From positions 1 to 5,723 of the forward strand of contig CADBQK010000217.1 of the NCBI GenBank assembly GCA_902796775.1: a DNA stretch of 5,723 bases, given 5' to 3'. A model generated the notes under the pieces. The model saw only the letters and a list, made by a program, of their open reading frames with translations, searched no databases and was not told the DNA's origin. Both the position numbers and the translations under genes were made by a program. Below, in pieces: positions 1 through 5,723 of the stretch. Within the stretch, counting starts at the first letter, position 1. Each line of letters starts with the position of its first letter. This stretch comes from an uncultured Lachnospiraceae bacterium. Its GTDB lineage: Bacteria > Bacillota_A > Clostridia > Lachnospirales > Lachnospiraceae.

Positions 1-951
1 GATCAGGATTGGGTATCCCATACCAATTATGCAATCAAAATTGATGACAAAGTAATGGGCTTCCCGTTCTGTGTTGAGGCCCGCGGCATTATGTATAATG
101 CAGACGCGATCAAAGCGATTACCGGTGAAGACTTCGATCCTTCCAAGTATGCGACTCTTGACGCTTTCAAGGGCCTTCTTGAGCAGCTCAAGGCAGGCGG
201 TATGGAGTCTCCTGTCGGTATCATGAAGGAAGACTGGTCTCTGGCAGCTCATTATTTCCAGGAGATCTATGAGCAGAGAGATGATCCGGAAGCCTTTATC
301 CAGTCTCTGTATAAAGGCGAGGCTGATCTTGCAAATGATGCTAAGTTCAACTCTATGATGGATACCTTCGATGTCCTGATGGAGTACAACTATGCAAAAG
401 ACAACCCGATCAATGCTGAGCGTGAGCAGTCCGAGCTGAAGCTGGCTGAAGGCGAGATCGCTTTCATGTTCGGCGGCAACTGGGATTGGTCCCTGATCAA
501 AGACTTTAATGCTGAAGCTAACCTTGGCATGATGCCTGTTCCTCAGAACATGTATGAGGGCGCTAATACCAAGCTTGTCGGCGGCGGCTCCAAGTACTTC
601 TTCATTGACTCCTCTGAGAATACTTCCGAGGCACAGGTTGCAGCTGCTAAGGATTTCCTTAACTGGCTGGTATCCGATCCGGAAGGCAACGCTTTCCTGA
701 CCGAGAAGTGCCTGGTCGTTCCTGCATATGACAATATCGATGCAAGCGCACTCGATCCTCTGTCCAAGAGCGTTAAGAAGTATGCAGATGAGGGCAACCT
801 GATCGACAACTACAATTATGATCCTGATGATCATTATTCAAAAGTCGGTGCTGACATGATGCAGCAGTATCTGGCTGGTAAGATCGACCGTGCTAAGCTT
901 GCTGAGATGGTACAGCAGTACTGGTCTTCTGTAACTCCCGTAGAACATTAA
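1..951 (+). CDS. Sugar ABC transporter substrate-binding lipoprotein, 5'-truncated (MsmE/RafE-like)
   Basis: The reading frame is open from base 1 to a TAA at 949-951, giving 316 residues. Family members are usually about 420-450 residues, so roughly 110-130 N-terminal residues, including the expected lipoprotein signal peptide and lipobox cysteine, lie left of the window. The ATG at base 55 is internal and not the start, because the frame upstream reads as good protein (WVSHTNYAIKID). Seen in the visible part: FPFCVEARGIMYN (residues 21-33), matching the family's strand leading to a 'YN' after the hinge; GEIAFMFGGNWDW (151-163), the typical 'G.AAM...GNW' segment; GGGSKYFFID (194-203); and an AAAKDFLNWLVSDPEG helix (from 214), all typical of family 1 extracellular sugar-binding proteins. 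It would sit on the outer face of the membrane and deliver oligosaccharide to the two permeases encoded next. The exact ligand cannot be read from sequence; the downstream enzymes suggest alpha-1,6-glucosides and/or alpha-galactosides. Confidence 0.93.
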   Translation, partial: DQDWVSHTNYAIKIDDKVMGFPFCVEARGIMYNADAIKAITGEDFDPSKYATLDAFKGLLEQLKAGGMESPVGIMKEDWSLAAHYFQEIYEQRDDPEAFIQSLYKGEADLANDAKFNSMMDTFDVLMEYNYAKDNPINAEREQSELKLAEGEIAFMFGGNWDWSLIKDFNAEANLGMMPVPQNMYEGANTKLVGGGSKYFFIDSSENTSEAQVAAAKDFLNWLVSDPEGNAFLTEKCLVVPAYDNIDASALDPLSKSVKKYADEGNLIDNYNYDPDDHYSKVGADMMQQYLAGKIDRAKLAEMVQQYWSSVTPVEH

Positions 952-992
952 GGAACTGTCTGAATCCCAATGGATTTGAAACAGAGTAATTC

Positions 993-1021
993 ATGCCGGC
1001 AGGCATTTATCCTGCCGGCAT
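993..1021 (+). other. Perfect 11-bp hairpin between binding-protein and permease genes
   Basis: The arm ATGCCGGCAGG (993-1003) pairs perfectly with CCTGCCGGCAT (1011-1021) around a 7-base loop, CATTTAT. The stem is GC-rich and should be very stable. The bases after it (TCTGTATAGTATTA) hold no uninterrupted T-run, so it is a poor intrinsic terminator. Its place 41 bases after the binding-protein stop and 25 bases before the permease start fits a 3' stabilising or processing hairpin, or a leaky terminator. Such a hairpin would leave more binding-protein message than permease message, as described for malE-malF in enterobacteria. The structure is seen; the role is inferred. Confidence 0.75.
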
Positions 1022-1035
1022 CTGTATAGTATTAC

Positions 1036-1040
1036 AGGGG
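1036..1040 (+). promoter_or_regulatory. Ribosome binding site that fixes the first permease start
   Basis: AGGGG lies 6 bases before the ATG at 1047. The in-frame ATG at 993 has no comparable purine run ahead of it and falls inside the left arm of the 11-bp hairpin, where it would be hidden. The 1047 start is therefore preferred. Confidence 0.7.
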
Positions 1041-1046
1041 TTGATT

Positions 1047-1913
1047 ATGAATACTAATACAATGTCTTTTAAGACAAAACAGTTTCTGATGTTTGCAGGA
1101 GTCACAACCTTCATCTTCTTCTCGGTTGTAATCATACCATTTATCTATGGTCTGTATCTGACATTTACATCCTGGGATGGTGTTTCTAAATCGAAACCAT
1201 TCGTGGGTCTTGCAAACTATGCATCCACTTTTGCTGACGGTGCTTACTGGCAGGCTCTGGGAAGGACTTTCATTTACTCGATCATTGCAGTTATTCTGGT
1301 AAATGTTGTAGCCTTTATCCTTGCCTTCCTGGTAACAAGCGGTGTGAAAGGACAGAATTTCTTCCGTGCAGGATTCTTCGTACCGAATCTGATCGGCGGT
1401 ATCGTTCTTGGTTATATCTGGAAATTCGTGTTCAACCGTGCACTGGTTGCACTTGGCGGATTTTTTTCCAATTCATTACTGGCAACGACCAGCGGCGCGA
1501 TGTTCGCTATGATCATCGTATCCGTATGGCAGTACGCCGGTTATATGATGCTGATCTATGTTGCCGGTTTTATGAGCGTTTCCAATGACGTAATCGAAGC
1601 GGCTAAAATCGATGGCTGTACCAATATGCAGACCATTGTACATATTTCGGTTCCTTTGATGGTATCCTCTTTCGTTCAGTGTCTGTTCCTTACGATCACA
1701 AGATGCTTTATGGTCTATGATGTGAACTTATCATTGACGAATGGTGAGCCTTTTAACAGTTCGGTCATGGCTGCCATGCACGTGTACAAGACAGCCTTTA
1801 CGTATAAGGATTACGGTACCGGTCAGGCTGAAGCGCTGGTTCTCTTTATTATCTGCGCAATCGTCGGCGTGCTCCAGGTCTATATTGGAAAGAAAGCGGA
1901 GGTGTCAGCTTAA
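1047..1913 (+). CDS. Sugar ABC transporter permease, MalF/MsmF type
   Basis: This 288-residue membrane protein forms one half of the transport channel for the sugar delivered by the upstream binding protein. About six hydrophobic segments can be seen, near residues 13-36, 75-97, 106-127, 151-173, 203-223 and 263-281, the usual number for short MsmF-type permeases that lack the extra MalF periplasmic domain. The cytoplasmic EAA loop is clear: E184-A-A-K-I-D-G190, nine residues, then I200-S-V-P203. This is the contact site for the ATPase subunit. The early TSWDG (41-45) and the GLANY segment (54-58) also match the family. The start at 1047 is chosen for its Shine-Dalgarno site; an in-frame ATG at 993 would add 18 residues (MPAGIYPAG...) encoded by a hairpin and is unlikely. 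The stop codon shares one base with the next start, indicating translational coupling. Family assignment is secure; substrate is inferred from context. Confidence 0.95.
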   Translation: MNTNTMSFKTKQFLMFAGVTTFIFFSVVIIPFIYGLYLTFTSWDGVSKSKPFVGLANYASTFADGAYWQALGRTFIYSIIAVILVNVVAFILAFLVTSGVKGQNFFRAGFFVPNLIGGIVLGYIWKFVFNRALVALGGFFSNSLLATTSGAMFAMIIVSVWQYAGYMMLIYVAGFMSVSNDVIEAAKIDGCTNMQTIVHISVPLMVSSFVQCLFLTITRCFMVYDVNLSLTNGEPFNSSVMAAMHVYKTAFTYKDYGTGQAEALVLFIICAIVGVLQVYIGKKAEVSA

Positions 1914-2773
1914 TGGAAACTTTAAATGAACAGGCTGCACGTAATGCGAAAATTGCCGGCGTATTCAAAGTAATTCTTCTGCTGGTTCTCTTTATCTTAT
2001 TTATCTTTCCTTTTATCCTTGTCATCATCAATGTCTTTAAGGTAAAAGCAGATATTATTGCCGCTCCTCTTTCATTAGTAGGAAAACATGGCTTTACCAT
2101 GGAGAATTTCCCGAATGCAATGCAGAAGATGAACTTCTGGCGTTCATTTGGCAATTCTGCAATCATCACGATTACATCTACTTTCTTTACACTGCTTCTG
2201 GCAGCTATGGCAGCATATGTCATCGTTCGTAATAACTGGAAAGCATGCGGGATGCTGTTCGGCCTGATGATCGCTTCGATGGTCATCCCTTTCCAGGTAT
2301 TGATGATCCCTCTGGTATCCCTGTATGGTGGTATCCTTGGTCTGCTGAGCCATAGAGCAACGCTGATCTTTATGCATGTCGGATTTTCGTTATCCATGGC
2401 CACCTTCATGTTTCACGGCGCAATCCACACAAATGTGCCGATCGCTCTGGAGGAGGCTGCAAAGATCGACGGGTGCAACCGCTGGCAGACATTCTGGAAG
2501 ATCGTTTTCCCGCTCCTGAAGCCCACGATTGCAACGGTCGCTATCATCGACGCGATGGCATTCTGGAACGATTACCTTCTTCCTTCACTTGTCCTTGCAA
2601 AGAAGGAGCTTTATACGATCCCGATCGCAACCCAGGTATTCTATGGAACTTATTCCACAGATATCGGCCTGGTCATGGCAGCATTGCTTCTTGCTATGCT
2701 CCCGATCCTGATCCTTTATGTATTCCTGCAGCGTTACATCGTAGAAGGTGTTACCTCCGGCGCTGTAAAATAA
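1913..2773 (+). CDS. Sugar ABC transporter permease, MalG/MsmG type
   Basis: This 286-residue protein is the second channel subunit, expected to pair with the preceding permease in the cell membrane. Hydrophobic segments lie near residues 17-42, 80-102, 113-137, 148-170, 201-222 and 252-271. The EAA loop reads E181-A-A-K-I-D-G187, nine residues, then I197-V-F-P200, and it is followed by the family's FWNDYLLPSLVL block (218-229). The C-terminus, QRYIVEGVTSGAVK, is close to the ending shared by almost all MalG-type permeases, so the gene is complete. The start is set by GGAGGTG at 1898-1904, 8 bases upstream and inside the end of the previous gene; the junction is TAATG with one shared base. 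This arrangement suggests equal production of the two subunits. No ATP-binding gene follows, so a shared ATPase from elsewhere is likely. Family assignment is secure. Confidence 0.96.
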   Translation: METLNEQAARNAKIAGVFKVILLLVLFILFIFPFILVIINVFKVKADIIAAPLSLVGKHGFTMENFPNAMQKMNFWRSFGNSAIITITSTFFTLLLAAMAAYVIVRNNWKACGMLFGLMIASMVIPFQVLMIPLVSLYGGILGLLSHRATLIFMHVGFSLSMATFMFHGAIHTNVPIALEEAAKIDGCNRWQTFWKIVFPLLKPTIATVAIIDAMAFWNDYLLPSLVLAKKELYTIPIATQVFYGTYSTDIGLVMAALLLAMLPILILYVFLQRYIVEGVTSGAVK

Positions 2774-2815
2774 GATTATCTATTCTTCAGCAGGATTATA
2801 TATTACTGATAATCC
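2774..2815 (+). repeat. Overlapping inverted repeats sharing one right arm
   Basis: GATTATC (2774-2780), directly after the permease stop, is the exact reverse complement of GATAATC (2808-2814). GGATTAT (2793-2799) is the exact reverse complement of ATAATCC (2809-2815), leaving a 9-base loop. The two left arms compete for nearly the same right arm, so only one stem can form at a time. The arms are short and AT-rich, so chance is a serious alternative. Confidence 0.35.
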
Positions 2816-2834
2816 GGACAGCAGCGAGCTGCCC

Positions 2835-2848
2835 TGGAAGCGTAATCT
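2835..2848 (+). promoter_or_regulatory. Weak cre-like (CcpA operator) match
   Basis: TGGAAGCGTAATCT agrees with the Bacillus-type catabolite-response consensus TGWAARCGYTWNCW at 12 of 14 positions; the mismatches are position 3 (G for A/T) and position 10 (A for T). The central CG is present but the two half-sites are poorly symmetrical. It sits 3 bases before the terminator-like hairpin and upstream of the glycosidase genes, a plausible place for a roadblock site. A match of this quality can occur by chance. Confidence 0.2.
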
Positions 2849-2850
2849 AC

Positions 2851-2906
2851 GGGGCTGCGCGTAAGCGCAGCCCTTTACTCTGTATTCTTATTTTTAGCTC
2901 TTTTTT
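2851..2906 (+). terminator. Candidate intrinsic terminator after the permease genes
   Basis: GGGCTGCGC (2852-2860) pairs perfectly with GCGCAGCCC (2865-2873) around the loop GTAA, a GNRA-type tetraloop that makes the stem especially stable; G2851-T2874 can add a wobble pair. The tail begins TTTACTCTGTATTC and reaches longer T-runs only at 2890-2895 and 2901-2906. The stem is convincing but the immediate T-tract is weak, so partial termination is more likely than a full stop. It would lower glycosidase expression relative to the transporter if all genes share one promoter. Confidence 0.6.
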
Positions 2907-3035
2907 CAAAGAAGGATTTAATTAATCAGCAGCCCATGTATTAGGATAAAGCCTGTCAGGAGCACAAACCATTTCATTACAGTTTTGTCCTCATACATGA
3001 GAAACTGATCATTTAAAATTCACGCAGATGAAAGC

Positions 3036-3050
3036 AGGAGGTGTCAGGGA
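3036..3050 (+). promoter_or_regulatory. Ribosome binding region of the GH13 gene
   Basis: Two purine runs precede the ATG at 3053: AGGAGGTG (3036-3043), a near-perfect Shine-Dalgarno but 9-11 bases away depending on pairing register, and AGGGA (3046-3050), too close at 2 bases. An in-frame GTG at 3041 lies inside the first run, so it cannot be the start served by it. The ATG at 3053 is preferred. Confidence 0.6.
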
Positions 3051-3052
3051 AC

Positions 3053-4726
3053 ATGAAGAAAGCCTGGTGGAAAGAATGTGTTGTCTATGAAATCTATCCG
3101 CGCTCTTTTTTTGATTCAAATGGTGACGGGATCGGTGACCTGGCCGGCATCGAGACTAAATTGGATTACCTTGCACAGCTGGGTATCGATGTGATCTGGC
3201 TGGCTCCTGTTTACAAGTCCCCCAATGATGATAACGGTTATGATATTTCCGATTACAGACAGATCATGGATGAGTTTGGGACCATGGAGGATTTTGACCG
3301 CCTGCTTAGCTCAGCCCACCAGAAGGGGATCCGGATCGTAATGGACCTGGTGGCTAATCACAGCTCAGATGAACATCCATGGTTTATCGAAAGCCGTTCC
3401 TCCAGAGACAATGATAAACGGGATTATTATTTCTGGCGGGATGCCGTAGACGGAAAAGAGCCGACCAACTGGGGGAGTGTCTTCGGAGGCTCTGCCTGGG
3501 AATGGGATGAGAAAACAGAGCAGTACTATCTGCATTGCTTCTCCAGGAAACAGCCTGATCTGAACTGGAACAATCCAAAGGTCCGGGAGGAGATCTATGA
3601 GATCATGCGTTTTTGGTGCGATAAAGGGATCGATGGATTCCGTATGGATGTAATCGGTATGATCTCAAAAAAGGAAAAACTGATGGATGCACCATCGACC
3701 AACGGACTATACGGAGATCCGCACTTTGAAGTATTCTACGGCCCTCATCTGAATGATTATCTGCAGGAGATGAATCAAAAAGTGCTGTCTCATTATGATC
3801 TCCTGACAGTAGGAGAGTGCGGCGGTGTCACAACAGAACAGGCCCGGCACCTGGCAAATGCAGAGGGTACAGAGCTGGGAATGGTCTTCCAATTTGAGCA
3901 TACAGTTCTGGATGGTGATGAGACAGGCAAATGGTGCAAACGCAGGATGCCTCTCCCGGCATTGAAGGAAAATCTCGCAAAATGGCAGAGAGAGCTCGAT
4001 GAGACTGCCTGGAATTCCCTGTTTTTCGGAAATCATGATCAGCCCAGGATGGTATCCAGGCTGGGAGATAACAGTCCACAGTCTGCAAAAGCCATCGCGG
4101 TAGCCATCTATTCCATGCAGGGGACGCCTTTCCTCTACCAGGGAGAAGAGCTCGGGATGACCAATTATCCTTTTCAGGGGATCGAAGATTATAATGATAT
4201 CGAATCGATCGGTGCTTATAAACAGCTGACACAGTCAGGTCTTCGTGAGGAGAAGGAGCTGCTCGAAGCCATCGCCTATAAAAGCCGGGACAATGCCCGT
4301 ACTCCGATGCAGTGGTCGAGTAAAGACCAGGCGGGATTTACCAGCGGCACACCCTGGTTTCCGGTCAATCCCAACTACAAGCAGATCAATGCTGCTGCAC
4401 AGATAAAAGATCCCGATTCCGTTTATTCTTTTTACCGGTCATATCTGGCACTTCGTAAAGATGAGAAATGGAAAGATGTCCTTATATACGGGGGCTTTAA
4501 GCTTCTGGCCCCTGAGGATGAAGCCGTATTTGCCTATGAACGGTTTACACAGTCCCAAAAGGTCCTGGTGATCTGCAATCTTTCACCGGATCACAGGGTC
4601 TTCCGGATTTCCGACGACTATTCCCTGGATCATTGCTCTGTGCTGATCAGCAATTATCCAGACACCCATGCAGAAAACAATATGCTCCTGCGGCCGTGGG
4701 AAGCAAGTATCATACATCTAGGTTAG
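3053..4726 (+). CDS. malL: Oligo-1,6-glucosidase / alpha-glucosidase, GH13 (GH13_31-like)
   Basis: This complete 557-residue cytoplasmic enzyme, with no signal peptide, hydrolyses non-reducing-end alpha-glucosidic bonds. Visible in order: WWKECVVYEIYPRSF (5-19); Ca-binding loop D21-N23-D25-I27-D29; region I D98-LVA-N102-H103; QPDLN (167-171), the signature of the oligo-1,6-glucosidase subfamily; region II GFRMDV with nucleophile D199; acid/base E255 in TVGECGG; region IV G-N327-H328-D329; then NARTPMQW (414-421) and a C-terminal beta-domain ending RPWEASIIHLG. From memory, D199/E255/D329 and total length match the numbering of Bacillus cereus oligo-1,6-glucosidase. V200 next to the nucleophile is the residue linked to alpha-1,6 preference, where maltases carry Ala or Thr. 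The ATG at 3053 is chosen because it begins the usual MKK-WWKE start; GTG at 3041 would add four residues inside the Shine-Dalgarno. The gene ends 16 bases before the alpha-galactosidase. Dextran glucosidase or trehalose-6-phosphate hydrolase are less likely alternatives. Confidence 0.95.
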   Translation: MKKAWWKECVVYEIYPRSFFDSNGDGIGDLAGIETKLDYLAQLGIDVIWLAPVYKSPNDDNGYDISDYRQIMDEFGTMEDFDRLLSSAHQKGIRIVMDLVANHSSDEHPWFIESRSSRDNDKRDYYFWRDAVDGKEPTNWGSVFGGSAWEWDEKTEQYYLHCFSRKQPDLNWNNPKVREEIYEIMRFWCDKGIDGFRMDVIGMISKKEKLMDAPSTNGLYGDPHFEVFYGPHLNDYLQEMNQKVLSHYDLLTVGECGGVTTEQARHLANAEGTELGMVFQFEHTVLDGDETGKWCKRRMPLPALKENLAKWQRELDETAWNSLFFGNHDQPRMVSRLGDNSPQSAKAIAVAIYSMQGTPFLYQGEELGMTNYPFQGIEDYNDIESIGAYKQLTQSGLREEKELLEAIAYKSRDNARTPMQWSSKDQAGFTSGTPWFPVNPNYKQINAAAQIKDPDSVYSFYRSYLALRKDEKWKDVLIYGGFKLLAPEDEAVFAYERFTQSQKVLVICNLSPDHRVFRISDDYSLDHCSVLISNYPDTHAENNMLLRPWEASIIHLG

Positions 4727-4742
4727 AACAGGTTGATTAATT

Positions 4743-5723
4743 ATGAGCATTCAATTTCAGGAACATAAACGTATCTTCACCCTCCACACTCGTCACACAA
4801 GCTATCAGATGCAGGCAGACTCTTATGGTTTCCTGCTGCATCTTTACTATGGCAGAAAAACAGTGGGAGAGATGGATTACCTGCTGACTTATGCAGACCG
4901 CGGGTTTTCCGGGAATCCTTATGAAGCCGGACGTGACAGAACGTATTCTCTGGATGCGCTTCCTCAGGAATATCCCTGCCAGGGGAATGGCGATTTCAGG
5001 AGCAGTGCCCTGATCGTTAAAAACGCGGACGGTTCTTACTGCTGTGACCTTAGATATCAGGGATATGAGATTCAGGAAGGAAAGTACAGCCTTCCCGGTC
5101 TTCCGGCGGTCTATGCCTCTGAAGAGGAAGCTCAGACTCTGGTCATTCATATGATGGATCCGGCATCCGGTATCCGGGCAGATCTTTTGTATGGTATTCT
5201 ACCGGAACTGGATATTATTACCAGGGCTGTCCGGATCCGGAACACATCTGATAAAAAAGCAGTTCTGCACAAAGTACAGAGTGCCTGTCTGGATTTTCTG
5301 ACAGGAGACTATGATCTTCTCAGCTTTTATGGCCGCCATGCCATGGAGCGCAATCTGGAGAGAACTGCTATCGGTCATAACGCGCAGATGATCGGGAGCA
5401 GACGCGGCATCTCCAGCCATCAGTTCAATCCCCTGATGATCGCTGCCGGGAAAGAAACAACTGAAGACAGCGGAGCCTGCTATGCGATGTCCTTTGTATA
5501 CAGCGGTTCTTTTAAGGGCGAAGCTCAGAAAGACCAGTATGAACAGACACGTCTGCTGCTCGGGTTAATGGATGAACAGTTTTCCTATCCGCTTGCACCT
5601 GGTGAACAGTTTACTGCACCGGAAGTAATCCTGTCCTACAGTGCAGAGGGACTGGCAAAATTGTCCCAGAATCTTCACAAGTGTATCCGGACACATGTAT
5701 GCCGCGGGCCTTACAGAGATGGC
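4743..5723 (+). CDS. aga: Alpha-galactosidase, GH36, N-terminal part (3'-truncated by window)
   Basis: The frame is open from ATG 4743 to the last base of the window, giving 327 residues of a protein that is normally about 730-745. The family removes terminal alpha-galactose (mostly alpha-1,6) from melibiose, raffinose and stachyose in the cytoplasm. The visible part is the N-terminal beta-sandwich domain. Recognised blocks include MDYLLTYADRGFSGNPYEAG (44-63), DRTYSLDALPQEYP (65-78), the FRSSAL.V.NADGS segment (85-98), LPELDIITR (153-161), LSFYGRHAMERN (193-204), SRRGISSHQFNP (219-230), MSFVYSGSFK (249-258) and HVCRGPYRDG at the edge (318-327). D52 in YAD probably corresponds to the aspartate that reaches the active site in GH36 tetramers (from memory). 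The catalytic barrel with its nucleophile and acid/base aspartates lies outside the window, so activity cannot be confirmed. The Shine-Dalgarno is weak (AGGTT, 4730-4734). The 16-base gap after the GH13 gene indicates co-transcription. Confidence 0.95.
   Translation, partial: MSIQFQEHKRIFTLHTRHTSYQMQADSYGFLLHLYYGRKTVGEMDYLLTYADRGFSGNPYEAGRDRTYSLDALPQEYPCQGNGDFRSSALIVKNADGSYCCDLRYQGYEIQEGKYSLPGLPAVYASEEEAQTLVIHMMDPASGIRADLLYGILPELDIITRAVRIRNTSDKKAVLHKVQSACLDFLTGDYDLLSFYGRHAMERNLERTAIGHNAQMIGSRRGISSHQFNPLMIAAGKETTEDSGACYAMSFVYSGSFKGEAQKDQYEQTRLLLGLMDEQFSYPLAPGEQFTAPEVILSYSAEGLAKLSQNLHKCIRTHVCRGPYRDG

Larger units (their letters stand above)
2774..3052 (+). other. Structured 279-base spacer between permease and GH13 genes
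   Basis: No credible gene is present: ATGs at 2937 and 2998 run into stops within a few codons, and one at 3028 gives only about 20 residues overlapping the next gene. The left part (2774-2880) holds several inverted repeats ending in a terminator-like hairpin. The right part (about 2907-3030) is AT-richer and unstructured by eye. I looked there for a sigma-A promoter feeding the glycosidase genes and found no pair of hexamers at 16-18 base spacing that I would defend. The enzymes may be expressed by read-through or from a weak promoter here. Confidence 0.6.

Noticed and set aside
110..123. Second cre-like match, TCAAAGCGATTACC
   Set aside because: It matches only 11 of 14 positions and lies inside coding sequence of the binding protein. 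It is explained by the protein code (Ile-Lys-Ala-Ile-Thr).
993..1046. N-terminal extension of the first permease from ATG 993
   Set aside because: It lies in a strong hairpin, has no Shine-Dalgarno site, and adds a non-family sequence (MPAGIYPAG...). ATG 1047 with AGGGG 6 bases upstream is better.
1849..2409. 186-codon open frame on the minus strand
   Set aside because: It is antisense to the two permease genes, whose EAA loops and membrane segments are unmistakable. Its translation shows no recognisable domain, and it is a shadow of coding sequence.
2473..2925. 150-codon + strand frame running past the second permease into the spacer
   Set aside because: It is in another frame over the permease C-terminus, is rich in Cys/Arg/Pro without domain features, and reads through the terminator hairpin. 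Treated as chance.
2903..2929. Possible promoter, TTTTCA with an AT-rich -10-like TAATCA
   Set aside because: Spacing is 15 bases, both hexamers are poor, and the T-run is better explained as the terminator tail.
3041..3052. GTG start for the GH13 gene
   Set aside because: The GTG overlaps the AGGAGGTG Shine-Dalgarno that would have to serve it. Family members begin at the equivalent of ATG 3053.
4737..5150. 137-codon open frame on the minus strand at the right end
   Set aside because: The + strand frame from 4743 is clearly GH36 alpha-galactosidase over the same bases.
1..5723. CRISPR array, tRNA/rRNA gene, insertion sequence, toxin-antitoxin or phage-defence genes
   Set aside because: Read-through of both strands showed no regularly spaced repeats, transposase or integrase motifs, terminal repeats or RNA-gene signatures. 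The window is fully explained by a sugar-utilisation locus.

Overview
The window reads as a stretch of a Gram-positive Firmicute chromosome, most likely a gut-type Clostridia/Lachnospiraceae. The grounds are strong AGGAGG-type ribosome binding sites, moderate GC, and proteins that resemble the clostridial/bacillar versions of their families. No taxonomic marker is present, so this is an inference. All genes lie on the + strand and form one sugar-uptake and glycosidase locus, cut by the window at both ends.

Layout: (1) 1-951, the C-terminal three quarters of a carbohydrate ABC-transporter substrate-binding lipoprotein; (2) 952-1046, a spacer with a perfect 11-bp hairpin; (3) 1047-1913 and 1913-2773, two MalF/MalG-type permeases with a one-base stop/start overlap (TAATG), each carrying an EAA loop; (4) 2774-3052, a 279-base spacer with a terminator-like hairpin and other inverted repeats; (5) 3053-4726, a complete GH13 oligo-1,6-glucosidase with an intact catalytic triad; (6) 4743-5723, the N-terminal 327 residues of a GH36 alpha-galactosidase that runs off the right edge.

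How the genes work together: the binding protein captures an oligosaccharide outside the cell and passes it to the permease heterodimer. The two cytoplasmic enzymes then remove alpha-1,6-linked glucose (isomaltose, panose, isomalto-oligosaccharides) and alpha-1,6-linked galactose (melibiose, raffinose, stachyose). This is the logic of the Streptococcus mutans msm locus (aga, msmEFG, dexB), here as binding protein, two permeases, GH13, GH36. No transporter ATPase, regulator or sucrose phosphorylase is visible. The ATPase is probably a shared MsmX/MsmK-type protein encoded elsewhere, as is usual for this transporter family.

I found no evidence of an undescribed system. The points most worth checking are the predicted dual alpha-1,6-glucoside/alpha-galactoside specificity, the hairpin after the binding-protein gene, and the structured, possibly terminating spacer inside what otherwise looks like one operon.
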